Notes: generated from the letters alone by a model not told the origin. 43,386 nucleotides of DNA from Oscillospiraceae bacterium (GCA_017624915.1 JAGAMC010000003.1:1-43386); one strand, 5' to 3'; counted from the first letter of the stretch, positions 6,963 to 15,607 are shown. Numbers and translations: made by a program.

Positions 6963-7904
6963 TCACTGCAGGTTCAGAGCGCCCTTCACCTTGCCGATGA
7001 TGTGCTGACCGATGTCGTAAGAGGCATCCACGGTCTGCGCGCCGATGTGGGGGGAGACGATGAAGTTGTCGCACTGGAACAGGGGGGAATCGAAGCCCGC
7101 GCCCTCGGTCAGACCGCCGGCAGCCAGCTCGTTCTCCATCACGTCGGTGGCATAGCCGCCGATCTTACCGGCCACCAGAGCCTCGTACATATCCTGCTCG
7201 TTGACGATGCCGCCGCGGGCCATGTTCAGAACAACGGCGTCATTCTTCATCTTGCCGATGGACTCGGCGTTGAACATATTGCGGGTCTCGTCGTTCAGGG
7301 GCAGGTGGATGGTAACGAAGTCGGACACGGCGCACAGGTCGGCAATGCTCATGGAAGTGGCTTCGTTCTTCTCGAAGATCTCGGCGGGCAGGTAGGGGTC
7401 ATAGGCCACAACCTTCATGCCGAACACACGGGCGATCTCGCCCACGCGCTGGCCGATGCGGCCGAAGCCCAGAACACCCAGCGTCTTGCCGCGCAGCTCG
7501 CGGCCCACAAACTTATACTTATCCCACTGCTTGAGCACCTTGACGTCGTGGTTGGCCACCATGGTGCCGCGGGAGATGTCCAGCATCTTGGAGATGGTCA
7601 GCTCGGCAACAGCGTTGCCGTTCAGGCCGGGGGCGTTGAACACCTGGATGCCCTTTTCCTCGGCATACTTGGTGTCAACATGGTTCAGACCTACGGAGCA
7701 CACGCCGATGACCTTCAGGTTGGCGGCGGCGTCCAGAATGTCCTTGTTGATGGCGGGGTCCACGCGCATGATCAGCACGTCCACGTCGGGGATCAGGGCC
7801 TTCAGCTCGTCCTGGGTGGGCAGCATCTTGGTCTGGACCTCCATGTACATGCCCAGTTCCTCGGCAATCGCGGAATGGACGGCGTCAATGATCAGGCATT
7901 TCAT
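6963..7904 (-). CDS. D-2-hydroxyacid dehydrogenase, SerA-like
   Basis: NAD-dependent dehydrogenase of 313 aa interconverting a 2-oxoacid and a D-2-hydroxyacid. The Rossmann motif is GVLGFGRIGQRVG (about 143-155), with acidic D169 ending the second strand. The catalytic triad is visible as R230 (NMARGG), Glu at about 257-259 (ATDVMENE) and H286 (SPHIG). There is no C-terminal ACT domain, so it is a short phosphoglycerate-dehydrogenase-like or lactate-type enzyme; the substrate cannot be read from sequence. GAGGAGG precedes the ATG. It is divergent from a LysR gene across a region with a perfect palindrome, suggesting control by that regulator. A role beside the LarA-like and CoA-transferase genes is inferred. 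Confidence 0.85.
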   Translation of the reverse strand: MKCLIIDAVHSAIAEELGMYMEVQTKMLPTQDELKALIPDVDVLIMRVDPAINKDILDAAANLKVIGVCSVGLNHVDTKYAEEKGIQVFNAPGLNGNAVAELTISKMLDISRGTMVANHDVKVLKQWDKYKFVGRELRGKTLGVLGFGRIGQRVGEIARVFGMKVVAYDPYLPAEIFEKNEATSMSIADLCAVSDFVTIHLPLNDETRNMFNAESIGKMKNDAVVLNMARGGIVNEQDMYEALVAGKIGGYATDVMENELAAGGLTEGAGFDSPLFQCDNFIVSPHIGAQTVDASYDIGQHIIGKVKGALNLQ

Positions 7905-8031
7905 GGTCGTTGTTCCTCCTCATATTTTTTCATATTTTTCTGTCTGACACACTTCAGACAGATGCTTACTTTACTTTTTTAATTATGGCACAGTTTTCCT
8001 GCTTTTAACAGTACATTTTTTGTGAGGGTTG

Positions 8032-8051
8032 CCACAACCATTTGGTTGTGG
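8032..8051. promoter_or_regulatory. Perfect palindrome, candidate LysR operator
   Basis: CCACAACCA (8032-8040), TT, TGGTTGTGG (8043-8051). It lies 55 bp before the LysR start and 128 bp from the divergent dehydrogenase start, a usual position for a LysR recognition site. Confidence 0.55.
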
Positions 8052-8106
8052 TAAAATATGTTCACTTCCGACAAACTGTTGTCTTTGCCTGCAAGGAGGT
8101 CCTGCT

Positions 8107-9057
8107 ATGAATTTCCAGCATCTGCGATACTTTCTGATGGTGGCGGAGGAACTGAATATCACCCGGGCCGCCGAGCGTCTTTACATCTCCCAGCAGTCCC
8201 TGTCCAATCACATCAGCAATCTGGAACGGGAGCTGGAAACCAAGCTGTTCACCCGTTCCCCCAAGCTGTCTTTGACCTATGCCGGCGAGCAGCTGGTGGA
8301 TACCGCCACCCAGATCCTGGACCTGCACAGCCAGTACCTTGTCAAGGTGGGCGACATCAATCACCACTACATCGGCACGCTGCGGGTGGGCATCTCCCAC
8401 ACCTGCGGTCTGGCTCTGCTGCCCGATGTTCTGCCCAAGTTCCGCGCGGAGTTCCCGCAGGTGGAGTTCTCCCTGTTCGAGGGCAACTCCACCCAGATGG
8501 AGGACGACCTGTCCCACCGGCGGGTGGACCTGATCATCTGCTTCCAGCCCATTATCATGGAGGGGGCTGTGACCATTCCCCTGACCGACCAGCGGCTGAT
8601 GCTGGTGGTCCCAAAAGTTTTCACGGACCAGATCTTCGGGGCGGAGGCTGAGCAGGTACGGCAGAAATTCCTGCTTGGAGCGGATATCTCCGCGTTCCAG
8701 CAATCGCCGTTCATCCTTATCAAGCGGGGCAACCGCACCCGCAGCATCGTGGATCAGTATTTCAGCCGCTATACCTTCAAGCCCAAGCTGGTGCTGGAAA
8801 CGGAGAACACCGTCACCACCCTCGCCATGGCCCAGGCCGGCATGGGCATCACCATCTGCCCGGAGCTGTTTCTGCGTGCCCAGCCCACCTCCTCCTCCGG
8901 CGGGGGCATCGACGTGTTCCCCCTGTCCGACCCATCTACTTCCGGCAAGCTGGTGGCCGGCTACCGGCAGGACCGCTATCTGCCCCATTACGCCGAGCGG
9001 TTTGTGGAGATCACCCGGGAGGCGCTGGAAAACGCCGCCCCACTCACCACCCGATGA
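8107..9057 (+). CDS. LysR-family transcriptional regulator 1
   Basis: A 316-aa regulator. The N-terminal winged helix (1-60) shows MNFQHLRYFLMVAEELNITRAAERLYISQQSLSNHISNLERELE (written here only to mark the family signature region); an effector-binding domain follows (about 90-300). ATG at 8107 is chosen because AAGGAGGTC precedes it and the family signature begins there. An in-frame TTG at 8029 would place the operator palindrome inside the gene. It is divergent from the 2-hydroxyacid dehydrogenase, its probable target, and runs into gluQ with almost no gap. The effector is unknown. Confidence 0.88.
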   Translation: MNFQHLRYFLMVAEELNITRAAERLYISQQSLSNHISNLERELETKLFTRSPKLSLTYAGEQLVDTATQILDLHSQYLVKVGDINHHYIGTLRVGISHTCGLALLPDVLPKFRAEFPQVEFSLFEGNSTQMEDDLSHRRVDLIICFQPIIMEGAVTIPLTDQRLMLVVPKVFTDQIFGAEAEQVRQKFLLGADISAFQQSPFILIKRGNRTRSIVDQYFSRYTFKPKLVLETENTVTTLAMAQAGMGITICPELFLRAQPTSSSGGGIDVFPLSDPSTSGKLVAGYRQDRYLPHYAERFVEITREALENAAPLTTR

Positions 9058-9080
9058 GTTCACAGGAAAGGAGCCTGCCC

Positions 9081-10016
9081 ATGTCGCCTGTCCCCAACAC
9101 CGTATGTGGGCGCTTTGCCCCCAGTCCCAGCGGCCGCATGCACCTGGGCAACCTGTGGTCCTGCCTGCTGGCATGGCTGTCGGCCCGCAGCGCCGGCGGG
9201 CGCATGGTTCTGCGTCTGGAGGATCTGGATGTGGACCGCTGCCGTCCGGAGTACTGTGATCAGGTCATGCGGGATCTGGAGTGGCTGGGTCTTGACTGGG
9301 ACAACGAGCCGGTATATCAGAGCCGACGCGGCCACATCTATGAGGAGTTTTTTCATCAACTGGAGCAGCAGGGACTCATCTATCCCTGCTACTGCACCCG
9401 GGCCGAGCGGCTGGCCGCCAGCGCCCCCCACCGCAGCGACGGCGCAGCTGTCTATGACGGGCGCTGCCGCCGGCTGACACAACAGGAGCAGCAAACTCTC
9501 GCCGCCACCCGCCGCCCCGCATGGCGGGTGGCCGTACCGGCGGAGGAGTTCGCCTTTGACGACCTGTGTCAGGGCCGCTGCCGTCAACAGCTGGACACCC
9601 AGTGCGGCGACTTCATCCTGCGCCGCTCGGATGGGGTGTATGCCTATCAGCTGGCGGTGGTGGTGGACGATGCGCTGATGGGTGTGACACAGGTAGTGCG
9701 GGGCAGCGACCTGCTGGACTCCACTCCCCGGCAGCTGTGGCTGTGTGAGACGTTGGGCTTTGCACGTCCGGAGCACGCCCACGTACCCCTGCTGCTGGCC
9801 CCGGACGGCCGGCGGCTTGCCAAGCGCGACCGGGATCTGGAGTTGGGTCAGCTGCAGCAGGTTTGCACCGCGCCGGAGCTGGTGGGCCGTCTGGCCCACC
9901 TGGCCGGGCTTATCCCGGAATACGCACCCGTGACCCCTGCCCAGCTTGTACCCATGTTCTCCTGGGACAAAGTCCCAAAAGGCGATTTGGTCGCCCCGAC
10001 CGCATCAGATTTCTGA
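9081..10016 (+). CDS. gluQ: Glutamyl-Q tRNA(Asp) synthetase
   Basis: Truncated glutamyl-tRNA synthetase paralogue of 311 aa that attaches glutamate to queuosine in tRNA-Asp. The class I signature GRFAPSPSGRMHLGNL (about 10-25) holds the HIGH-like HLGN. A KMSKS-like LAKRDRD lies near residue 246. The zinc site C103-x-C105...Y125-x3-C129 matches the GluQ-RS pattern, and the anticodon-binding domain is absent, as expected. The start at 9081 has AAAGGAG 7 bp before it; an alternative ATG at 9054 overlaps the LysR stop by 4 bp. Coupling to a LysR gene is unusual. Confidence 0.88.
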   Translation: MSPVPNTVCGRFAPSPSGRMHLGNLWSCLLAWLSARSAGGRMVLRLEDLDVDRCRPEYCDQVMRDLEWLGLDWDNEPVYQSRRGHIYEEFFHQLEQQGLIYPCYCTRAERLAASAPHRSDGAAVYDGRCRRLTQQEQQTLAATRRPAWRVAVPAEEFAFDDLCQGRCRQQLDTQCGDFILRRSDGVYAYQLAVVVDDALMGVTQVVRGSDLLDSTPRQLWLCETLGFARPEHAHVPLLLAPDGRRLAKRDRDLELGQLQQVCTAPELVGRLAHLAGLIPEYAPVTPAQLVPMFSWDKVPKGDLVAPTASDF

Positions 10017-10021
10017 ACAGC

Positions 10022-10059
10022 AAAAAGGGCTCCGCTTCCATGGAAGCGGAGCCCTTTTT
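10022..10059. terminator. Bidirectional terminator between gluQ and hbd
   Basis: Perfect 19-bp palindromic arms, AAAAAGGGCTCCGCTTCCA and its complement, with no spacer and T runs on both strands. It serves two convergent genes. Confidence 0.92.
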
Positions 10060-10068
10060 CCAATTGAA

Positions 10069-10917
10069 TTACTCGTAGTCGTAGAAGCCGTGCTTGGTCT
10101 TCTTGCCCAGACGGCCCTCCTCGTACAGCTTGGAGATCATATCATAGCCGTAAGACTTCACACCGGTCTCCTCATAGCGGCGCTTGAGCACGTTGTAGCG
10201 CACGTCGATGCCGCTCATGTCGTCCAGCTCAAAGGGACCCATGGGATGGCCCAGACCCAGCTTGACGGCGGTATCCAGATCTTCCAGAGAGCACACGCCC
10301 TCGCTGACCAGGCGGTAAGCCTCCTCCTTGATGGCCTTGAGGACGTTGTTGACAATGAAGCCGTCCTCTTCCTTCTTCACCAGAGCGGGGGTCTTGCCGG
10401 TGGTGCGGCCGAACTCCATCAGCTTATCCACAGTCTCCTGAGAGGTGTGGTCGCCCTTGACCACCTCGACCAGCTTCATGACCAGAGCGGGCATGAAGTA
10501 GTGCAGGTTGGCCAGACGCTCGGGATGCTCCACAGCGCCGGCAAAGGTGGAGGACACCATAAAGCTGGAGTTGGTGGCGATGATGGCATCGGGGCGGGTC
10601 AGCTTGCTGACCTGGCTGAGCAGATCCATCTTGGCCTGCTTGTCCTCGATGATGGCCTCGATGACGATGTCGGTATCCTTGCAGGCCACGGCCAGATCGT
10701 CAGTAACGGAGAAACGGGCCTTGATGTCGGCCACCTGCTCCTCGGTCATGCGGCCCTTGGCGATACGGCCTGCCAGATACTCTTCCTTCCATGCCTCCAG
10801 GCTCTCACGGGCAGCGGGGAAGCTTTCGCACACGACCACTTCGTAGCCGTGGATGGCGGTGTTCAGGGCGATCTGACGGCCCATGGCGCCGCCGCCGATA
10901 ACGGTACACTTTTTCAT
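10069..10917 (-). CDS. hbd: 3-hydroxyacyl-CoA (3-hydroxybutyryl-CoA) dehydrogenase
   Basis: NAD(P)-dependent enzyme of 282 aa, exactly the usual bacterial Hbd length, oxidising 3-hydroxyacyl-CoA to 3-oxoacyl-CoA or the reverse. The nucleotide-binding loop is GGGAMG (8-13). Catalytic residues fit the family: S117 (NSS), H139 (LHYF), E151 (KLVEV) and N190 (GFIVNN). The ATG at 10917 is used, with GAGGTG 6 bp before it; the GTG at 10926 lies within that site. It is the last gene of a minus-strand operon (thiolase, pseudothiolase, LarA-like, hbd), 47 bp after the LarA-like gene. No crotonase or acyl-CoA dehydrogenase is nearby, so ordinary butyrate synthesis is not complete here. Confidence 0.9.
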   Translation of the reverse strand: MKKCTVIGGGAMGRQIALNTAIHGYEVVVCESFPAARESLEAWKEEYLAGRIAKGRMTEEQVADIKARFSVTDDLAVACKDTDIVIEAIIEDKQAKMDLLSQVSKLTRPDAIIATNSSFMVSSTFAGAVEHPERLANLHYFMPALVMKLVEVVKGDHTSQETVDKLMEFGRTTGKTPALVKKEEDGFIVNNVLKAIKEEAYRLVSEGVCSLEDLDTAVKLGLGHPMGPFELDDMSGIDVRYNVLKRRYEETGVKSYGYDMISKLYEEGRLGKKTKHGFYDYE

Positions 10918-10964
10918 AGTTAACACCTCATATTATGAATTTAAGGGATCTTGATTGGTACAGC

Positions 10965-12236
10965 TCAGATGTACAGGCTGTCGCACTGCCACAGACCCAG
11001 GGCCGCATTGCGAACAAAATAAATTTCTTCGCCGTTGTCCAGGGTTCTCCAGCCGGTCTGCCAGTCCTCACAGGGATAGGCGGCCAGCGCGTCCTCCACG
11101 CTCATGTAGTGGAAGCCGGCGTGCTCGATCTCGGCCTGAGGGATCTGGTCGGTGCAGTAGGTCAGACGGGTCTCCATGCTGGGGACACAGCGGATCAGGT
11201 GGCCCGCCAGAGACATGTTGCCGCTGAGCAGAGGATCGCTCTTGTACAGCTCCAGCATCTCCTCACGGGGACGGTAGCCGTACTTGCGGATGGCCTGATC
11301 GGCCAGATCGTTCTCGCCGAAGACGTGCAGGCCCGGGGCGATGACGATGATCTCGCCGCCCTCCTCCACCATCTTCATGGTGCGGTAGAAGGCCTTGTTG
11401 GTGACCCAGGTGGAGTGGTAGCTGTGGGGGTCCATCCAGACCACGCACTTCTTCACGGGCTTTTCCACGTGGGTGATGTTGACCTTCTGGCTCAGGGCCA
11501 CAGCCTGCTCGAAGCTGTCGCGCTCCTTGCCGATGAAGATGCCCTTGAAGATGTCCTCGCCGTCCTGCTGGGCCATAACGGTCAGCACGAAGGTGATGGG
11601 CAGCTTGTCCAGGAAGTTTTTCTGGATGTAGTCAAACAGACGGCGGGGAGGGGTATCCACGTTGCCCACGATACGGTGACGGCCGTGGAACACGCCGAGG
11701 AAGTGGCTGACATTGATCATCTCGCCGCCGCCGCAGCCCACCACCAGATTCTTGGTGTAGCCTGCCATACCGGCCAGCTCGTGGGGGACCACCTGACCGA
11801 TGGACAGGATGGCATCGTACTTGCCGCTGAGCAGTTCCCGGTTGACGGAGACGGTCACGTCATCCTTGAACAGGCCCTCGGACACCTCGTCCAGATAGGC
11901 GCCGGGGACAGTGCCCACCACCTCGATGGAGGTGCGGAAATCGTGGGCGATATAGGCGTCCATGGGGATGCTGTCGCCGAACATCTCACGCAGCTGCTCC
12001 TCGGTCATGGGCAGGTGGGTACCAAGAGCGGGCATGACCTTCACGCTGACGCCCTTTTGGGTCAGCTGCTCATAGTAGTGGGCGGTGATGAGACCCGCAC
12101 CGGAGTGGGAACGGGTAATGTCGGGGGGCAGCAGCAGGACACTGGACCAGTTGTTTTCCGCCATGTGGCGGTCCAGCAGTGCGGTGATCTGGTCCTTGGG
12201 GATAAACTGCTGCTGATTCTGAAGGGAATAGTTCAT
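10965..12236 (-). CDS. LarA-like nickel-pincer 2-hydroxyacid racemase/epimerase
   Basis: A 423-aa LarA/DUF2088-family protein. LarA racemises lactate with a nickel-pincer nucleotide covalently held by Lys; homologues act on other 2-hydroxyacids. Visible: PPDITRSHSG (38-46), GTHLPMTEEQL (72-82), H98, and PHELAG...GYTK with H152 and K162. H178 follows 16 residues after the Lys. The His-Lys-His spacing (10, 16) equals that of LarA H174, K184 and H200. Start ATG 12236 with AAAGGAA upstream; TTG at 12257 is the alternative. larB, larC and larE, needed for the cofactor, are not in the window. The operon neighbours are CoA-ester enzymes, so the substrate may not be lactate. Confidence 0.8.
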   Translation of the reverse strand: MNYSLQNQQQFIPKDQITALLDRHMAENNWSSVLLLPPDITRSHSGAGLITAHYYEQLTQKGVSVKVMPALGTHLPMTEEQLREMFGDSIPMDAYIAHDFRTSIEVVGTVPGAYLDEVSEGLFKDDVTVSVNRELLSGKYDAILSIGQVVPHELAGMAGYTKNLVVGCGGGEMINVSHFLGVFHGRHRIVGNVDTPPRRLFDYIQKNFLDKLPITFVLTVMAQQDGEDIFKGIFIGKERDSFEQAVALSQKVNITHVEKPVKKCVVWMDPHSYHSTWVTNKAFYRTMKMVEEGGEIIVIAPGLHVFGENDLADQAIRKYGYRPREEMLELYKSDPLLSGNMSLAGHLIRCVPSMETRLTYCTDQIPQAEIEHAGFHYMSVEDALAAYPCEDWQTGWRTLDNGEEIYFVRNAALGLWQCDSLYI

Positions 12237-12257
12237 ATCTGCTATTTCCTTTCTCAA

Positions 12258-13361
12258 TTACTTTTCGACCAGAGCGGCCATGCCCTGACCGCCGGCGGTA
12301 TAGGTGCACAGAACGCCCTTCTGGCCCTCTTTCAGGCCGGCCACCAGACGCATGAGCATGATGATGCCCTCGGCGCCATCGTTCTTGCCGTAGGCCAGAG
12401 CGCCGCCCATGGGGTTGACCTGAGCGCTGCCGCCCAGCGTCTTCATGGTGTCGACAACATCCTGAGCGCTGTTCTCAATGACCTCGATCACGGCGATGTC
12501 GTCCATGGTCAGGCCCTTGTTCTTCAGAAGCTTAGCCACGGCGGCAGCACCGGCGGTCTGCTGCTGCTTGGGGTCGCAGCCGGACACGGCAAAGCCGGAA
12601 ATGGCGGCCTGCGCCTTCACGCCCAACTCCCTGGCCTTGTCCTCGCTCATGAGCATGGTCACGGCGGCACCGTCAGCATAGGGAGCCAGAGCCTTCTCGG
12701 CAGAAGCGGAAGCCACCAGTTCATCCTTATCCACGGTGATGGTGCCCTTCTTGCGCACCTCGTAGGAGATGGGCAGGATCTGGCCAGCGCAGTCGGCGGC
12801 CTGAGCCTTGGCGATGCTCTGCTGGGCATACTCCACAGCCTCAGCGCTCAGCTCCTTGCCGTGGGCCAGCTCGTACTGCTCCAGACGGCTCATGGCCTCG
12901 GGCTGGGTGCACTGCTCAGCCTCCTCGATGGAGTCGATGAAGGTGCGGTGCTGGGGATAGAAGTGGTTGCGGGCGTCGCGCAGCACGAAGGGCGCTGCGG
13001 AATAGCTGTCCGCGCCGCCGGCCACGCAGATGTCCTCGTTGCCGGTGGCGATGAGATAGTAGCAGTTGCGCAGAGCCTGCAGGGCAGAGCCGCTGACACT
13101 CTGAACGGTATAGCCGGGAACTTCAACGGGCAGCTCCGCCTTCAGCCAGGCGTAGTGACCGATGTTGTTGGGCATGGTGGAGGGGTGAGCCTGACCGAAC
13201 ACCACCTGATCCACAGCGTTGGCGTCCACGCCGGTACGCTCCAGCAGGGACAGCAGGATCTTGGCAGAGAAGTCGGAGGAGATGAAAGGAGCAAGGCCCG
13301 CGCCGGGCTTGCCCCAGGCGGTACGGACGCTGTCGGCGATAATGACTTTCTTCATTTCCAT
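12258..13361 (-). CDS. Thiolase-fold protein lacking all catalytic residues
   Basis: A thiolase homologue of 367 aa by sequence pattern, including RTAWGK near the start, VPGYTVQ and a GGQGMA end. Aligned by eye to the next gene's product, the nucleophilic Cys is Ser (S90 in QSVSGSALQ). The NEAFA loop reads IENSAQ, the GHP His is Lys (ALAYGKNDGAEG), and the C-terminal Cys is lost (CTYTAGGQG). Thiolysis or Claisen condensation by the normal mechanism is therefore not expected. The frame is intact and the start overlaps the upstream thiolase stop (TGATG), so it is probably a structural or binding partner, for example in a heteromer. ATG at 13355 is an alternative start. LarA-like follows 21 bp later. 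Confidence 0.82.
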   Translation of the reverse strand: MEMKKVIIADSVRTAWGKPGAGLAPFISSDFSAKILLSLLERTGVDANAVDQVVFGQAHPSTMPNNIGHYAWLKAELPVEVPGYTVQSVSGSALQALRNCYYLIATGNEDICVAGGADSYSAAPFVLRDARNHFYPQHRTFIDSIEEAEQCTQPEAMSRLEQYELAHGKELSAEAVEYAQQSIAKAQAADCAGQILPISYEVRKKGTITVDKDELVASASAEKALAPYADGAAVTMLMSEDKARELGVKAQAAISGFAVSGCDPKQQQTAGAAAVAKLLKNKGLTMDDIAVIEVIENSAQDVVDTMKTLGGSAQVNPMGGALAYGKNDGAEGIIMLMRLVAGLKEGQKGVLCTYTAGGQGMAALVEK

Positions 13362-14566
13362 CAACCTTCCTTTCTGCACTGCTCAAAGATGGAGGCAAAG
13401 CCCATGCCGCCGCCGATGCACATGGTGACCATGGCATAGCGCACGTCGGGGCGCTGCTTCAGCTCATAGAACAGCTTGGTGGTCAGGATGCCGCCGGTAG
13501 CGGCCAGAGGATGACCCAGAGAGATACCGCTGCCGTTGACATTGGTGCGCTCCCAGATGGTGTCAAAGGTCTCGGTGTCGGACCACTTGACCCACTCGCG
13601 CATGACGGCCACGGACTGGGCGGCAAAGGCCTCGTTGAGCTCGATCAGACCGATGTCCTCGATCTTCAGACCGGCCTTGGCAAGGGCCTCCCGGGAGGCC
13701 TCGATGGGACCGACCCCCATGATCTTGGGCTCCAGACCCACCACGGCGGAGGACACATGACGCAGGTAGTAGTCGTAACCCAGTTCGTCGGCCTTCTCAC
13801 GGCTCATAACCAGTACGGCGGAAGCGCCATCGTTACGGCCGGAGGAGTTGCCGGCGGTGACGCAGCCGTCCTTCTTGAAGGCGGGCTTCATGGCGGCCAG
13901 CTTCTCGTAGGTGGTGGAGCGGGGATGCTCGTCGGTGTCGAAGTCGCCCACGGGGACGATCTGCTCCTTGAACTTGCCCTCGTCAATGGCCTTGCGGGCG
14001 CGCTCCTGGCTGCCCAGAGCAAATTTGTCCTGGATCTCGCGCTCGATACCGTACATGTCGGCCACATTCTCGGCGGTCAGACCCATGGGCAGCACGCCGA
14101 AGATCTCCTCAGGGGAGTTGCCGGCAGTACCTTCCAGAATGTTGTCCATCAGGGTGACATTCTTGGTGCCCAGACCGCCGCGGGCGTTGCGCAGGTAGTA
14201 GCAGGACTTGGTCATGTTCTCCGCGCCGCCGGCCAGAATGATGTCCGCGTCGCCGCAGGCGATGATCTGGCTGGCATCATAGATGGACTGAGAGCCGGAT
14301 GAGCAGGCGCGCTGCAGGGTGTAGCCGGGCACGCTGTCGGGCAGGCCGGCCTCCAGCCAGCCGTAGCGGGCCAGATTCATGGGGTATGTATTCATCTTCA
14401 CGTGGCCGAAGATCACTTCGTCCACCTGATCTGCCGTGATCTTGGAGCGCTCAAGCACTTCCTTCATCACGATGGCGGCAAGCTCCTGCTCGTCATACTC
14501 GCTCAGCGCGCCATTCATTTTTCCGATGGCGGTTCGCACGCAATCGGTAATTACTGCATCACGCAT
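13361..14566 (-). CDS. Acetyl-CoA acetyltransferase (thiolase), catalytic
   Basis: A complete thiolase of 401 aa, condensing or cleaving 3-oxoacyl-CoA. All catalytic elements are present: nucleophile C88 (QRACSSGSQ), N311 (NEAFA), H352 (LGHPLAATG) and C383 (MCIGGGMG). It is the first gene of the operon, with GGAGGG before the ATG, and the promoter region is shared with the divergent LysR gene. The stop codon overlaps the start of the thiolase-like pseudoenzyme. Short-chain specificity is usual for this family but cannot be proved here. Confidence 0.9.
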   Translation of the reverse strand: MRDAVITDCVRTAIGKMNGALSEYDEQELAAIVMKEVLERSKITADQVDEVIFGHVKMNTYPMNLARYGWLEAGLPDSVPGYTLQRACSSGSQSIYDASQIIACGDADIILAGGAENMTKSCYYLRNARGGLGTKNVTLMDNILEGTAGNSPEEIFGVLPMGLTAENVADMYGIEREIQDKFALGSQERARKAIDEGKFKEQIVPVGDFDTDEHPRSTTYEKLAAMKPAFKKDGCVTAGNSSGRNDGASAVLVMSREKADELGYDYYLRHVSSAVVGLEPKIMGVGPIEASREALAKAGLKIEDIGLIELNEAFAAQSVAVMREWVKWSDTETFDTIWERTNVNGSGISLGHPLAATGGILTTKLFYELKQRPDVRYAMVTMCIGGGMGFASIFEQCRKEG

Positions 14567-14666
14567 TACAATTATCCCTCCAGTTTATTGATTCAGATTT
14601 TTACACAAAATCCCACGTTACATTGTCAGTATACCATTGACAAAGGAAAATGAATATCTCATAATT

Positions 14667-14691
14667 AGTTTAGAACTCATAAGTTTAAACT
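14667..14691. promoter_or_regulatory. Candidate LysR2 operator (two half-sites)
   Basis: AGTTTAGAACT (14667-14677) is followed by CATAAGTTTAAACT (14678-14691), whose last ten bases are a perfect palindrome. The second motif recurs exactly at 17045-17058. The site lies 23 bp before the LysR start and about 100 bp upstream of the divergent thiolase start. A minus-strand -10 TATACT lies at 14628-14633. Confidence 0.6.
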
Positions 14692-14713
14692 GATAGTGGG
14701 ATGGAGGTGTCCT

Positions 14714-15601
14714 ATGATCACCCTGCTTCAACTGGATTATTTCCGCAAGCTTGCGGCCACCGAACATATCACCCAGACCGCCAAGGAGCTCTACATCTCC
14801 CAGACGGCGCTGAGCAGCATGATCATCGGTCTGGAGAAGGAACTGGGCATTCAGCTGTTTGACCGCTCCAAGCGCTCCATCCGTCTGAACGAGGCAGGCA
14901 AGCTGTATCTGCAGTATGTCAACGATGTGTTTACCGCTCTGGACAACGGACGCTCCGCCCTGCAGGAGCTGACCGACTCGGCAGAAAAACAGGTAAGCAT
15001 CGCCGTGGGCTCGTCCCAGGTGTGGCTGCCCATGATCCGCGACTTCCGCAAGCAATACCCCGAGTGCTCCATCAAGCAGCACAACAACACGCTGGAGGAG
15101 CTCATCGACGCCCTGCACTCCATGACAACGGATTTCGTCATTGCCAGCACGGACGAGATCCCCGATGCCGGGCTGGAGCACATTTTTTTAAAAAAAGACA
15201 GCGTATACCTGTGTGTACCAAAAAGCCATCGTCTGGCCGGGCGTGAGTCGGTCTGGCTGCGGGAACTGGAGGACGAGGCCTATATCGACCTGCCTGCAGG
15301 AACGCCCTGGCGGGAGTACTGCAGCCACCTGTTCCAGCGGGCCGGGGTAAACATCCGCACGGTGCTGGAGTGCGACTACTCCATCCGTGCCGCTCTGGTG
15401 GACTCCGAGTTCGGCGTGGCTCTTACCTCCGCCTCCGCCTACGAGGTAGATCTGCTCAGGCCCAACTGCTACATCCCCATCGCCGATGAATTTGCCTGCC
15501 GGGATATGGCCCTTTTCTGGAACCCGAGAAAGTACATGTCCAGAGCAGCGCAAAGTTTCCGTCAGTTCTGTGTCTCCTATTGGGAGAAAAATCAGGTGTA
15601 A
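14714..15601 (+). CDS. LysR-family transcriptional regulator 2
   Basis: A 295-aa LysR regulator. The winged helix spans about 1-60, with ITQTAKELYISQTALSS as the recognition region, and a substrate-binding domain follows (about 88-290). ATG 14714 is chosen because GGAGGTG lies just before it. It is divergent from the thiolase operon, the classical arrangement for the regulator of that operon. The shared CATAAGTTTAAACT motif suggests it also controls the CoA-transferase/ilvD intergenic region. A strong terminator ends it. Confidence 0.88.
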   Translation: MITLLQLDYFRKLAATEHITQTAKELYISQTALSSMIIGLEKELGIQLFDRSKRSIRLNEAGKLYLQYVNDVFTALDNGRSALQELTDSAEKQVSIAVGSSQVWLPMIRDFRKQYPECSIKQHNNTLEELIDALHSMTTDFVIASTDEIPDAGLEHIFLKKDSVYLCVPKSHRLAGRESVWLRELEDEAYIDLPAGTPWREYCSHLFQRAGVNIRTVLECDYSIRAALVDSEFGVALTSASAYEVDLLRPNCYIPIADEFACRDMALFWNPRKYMSRAAQSFRQFCVSYWEKNQV

Positions 15602-15607
15602 TAAACA

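Noticed and set aside
10935-13439. A very long plus-strand open frame (834 codons) across the thiolase/LarA/hbd operon
   Set aside because: It is the antisense shadow of four well-supported minus-strand genes; its product is a His/Gly/Val-rich low-complexity sequence with no family features.
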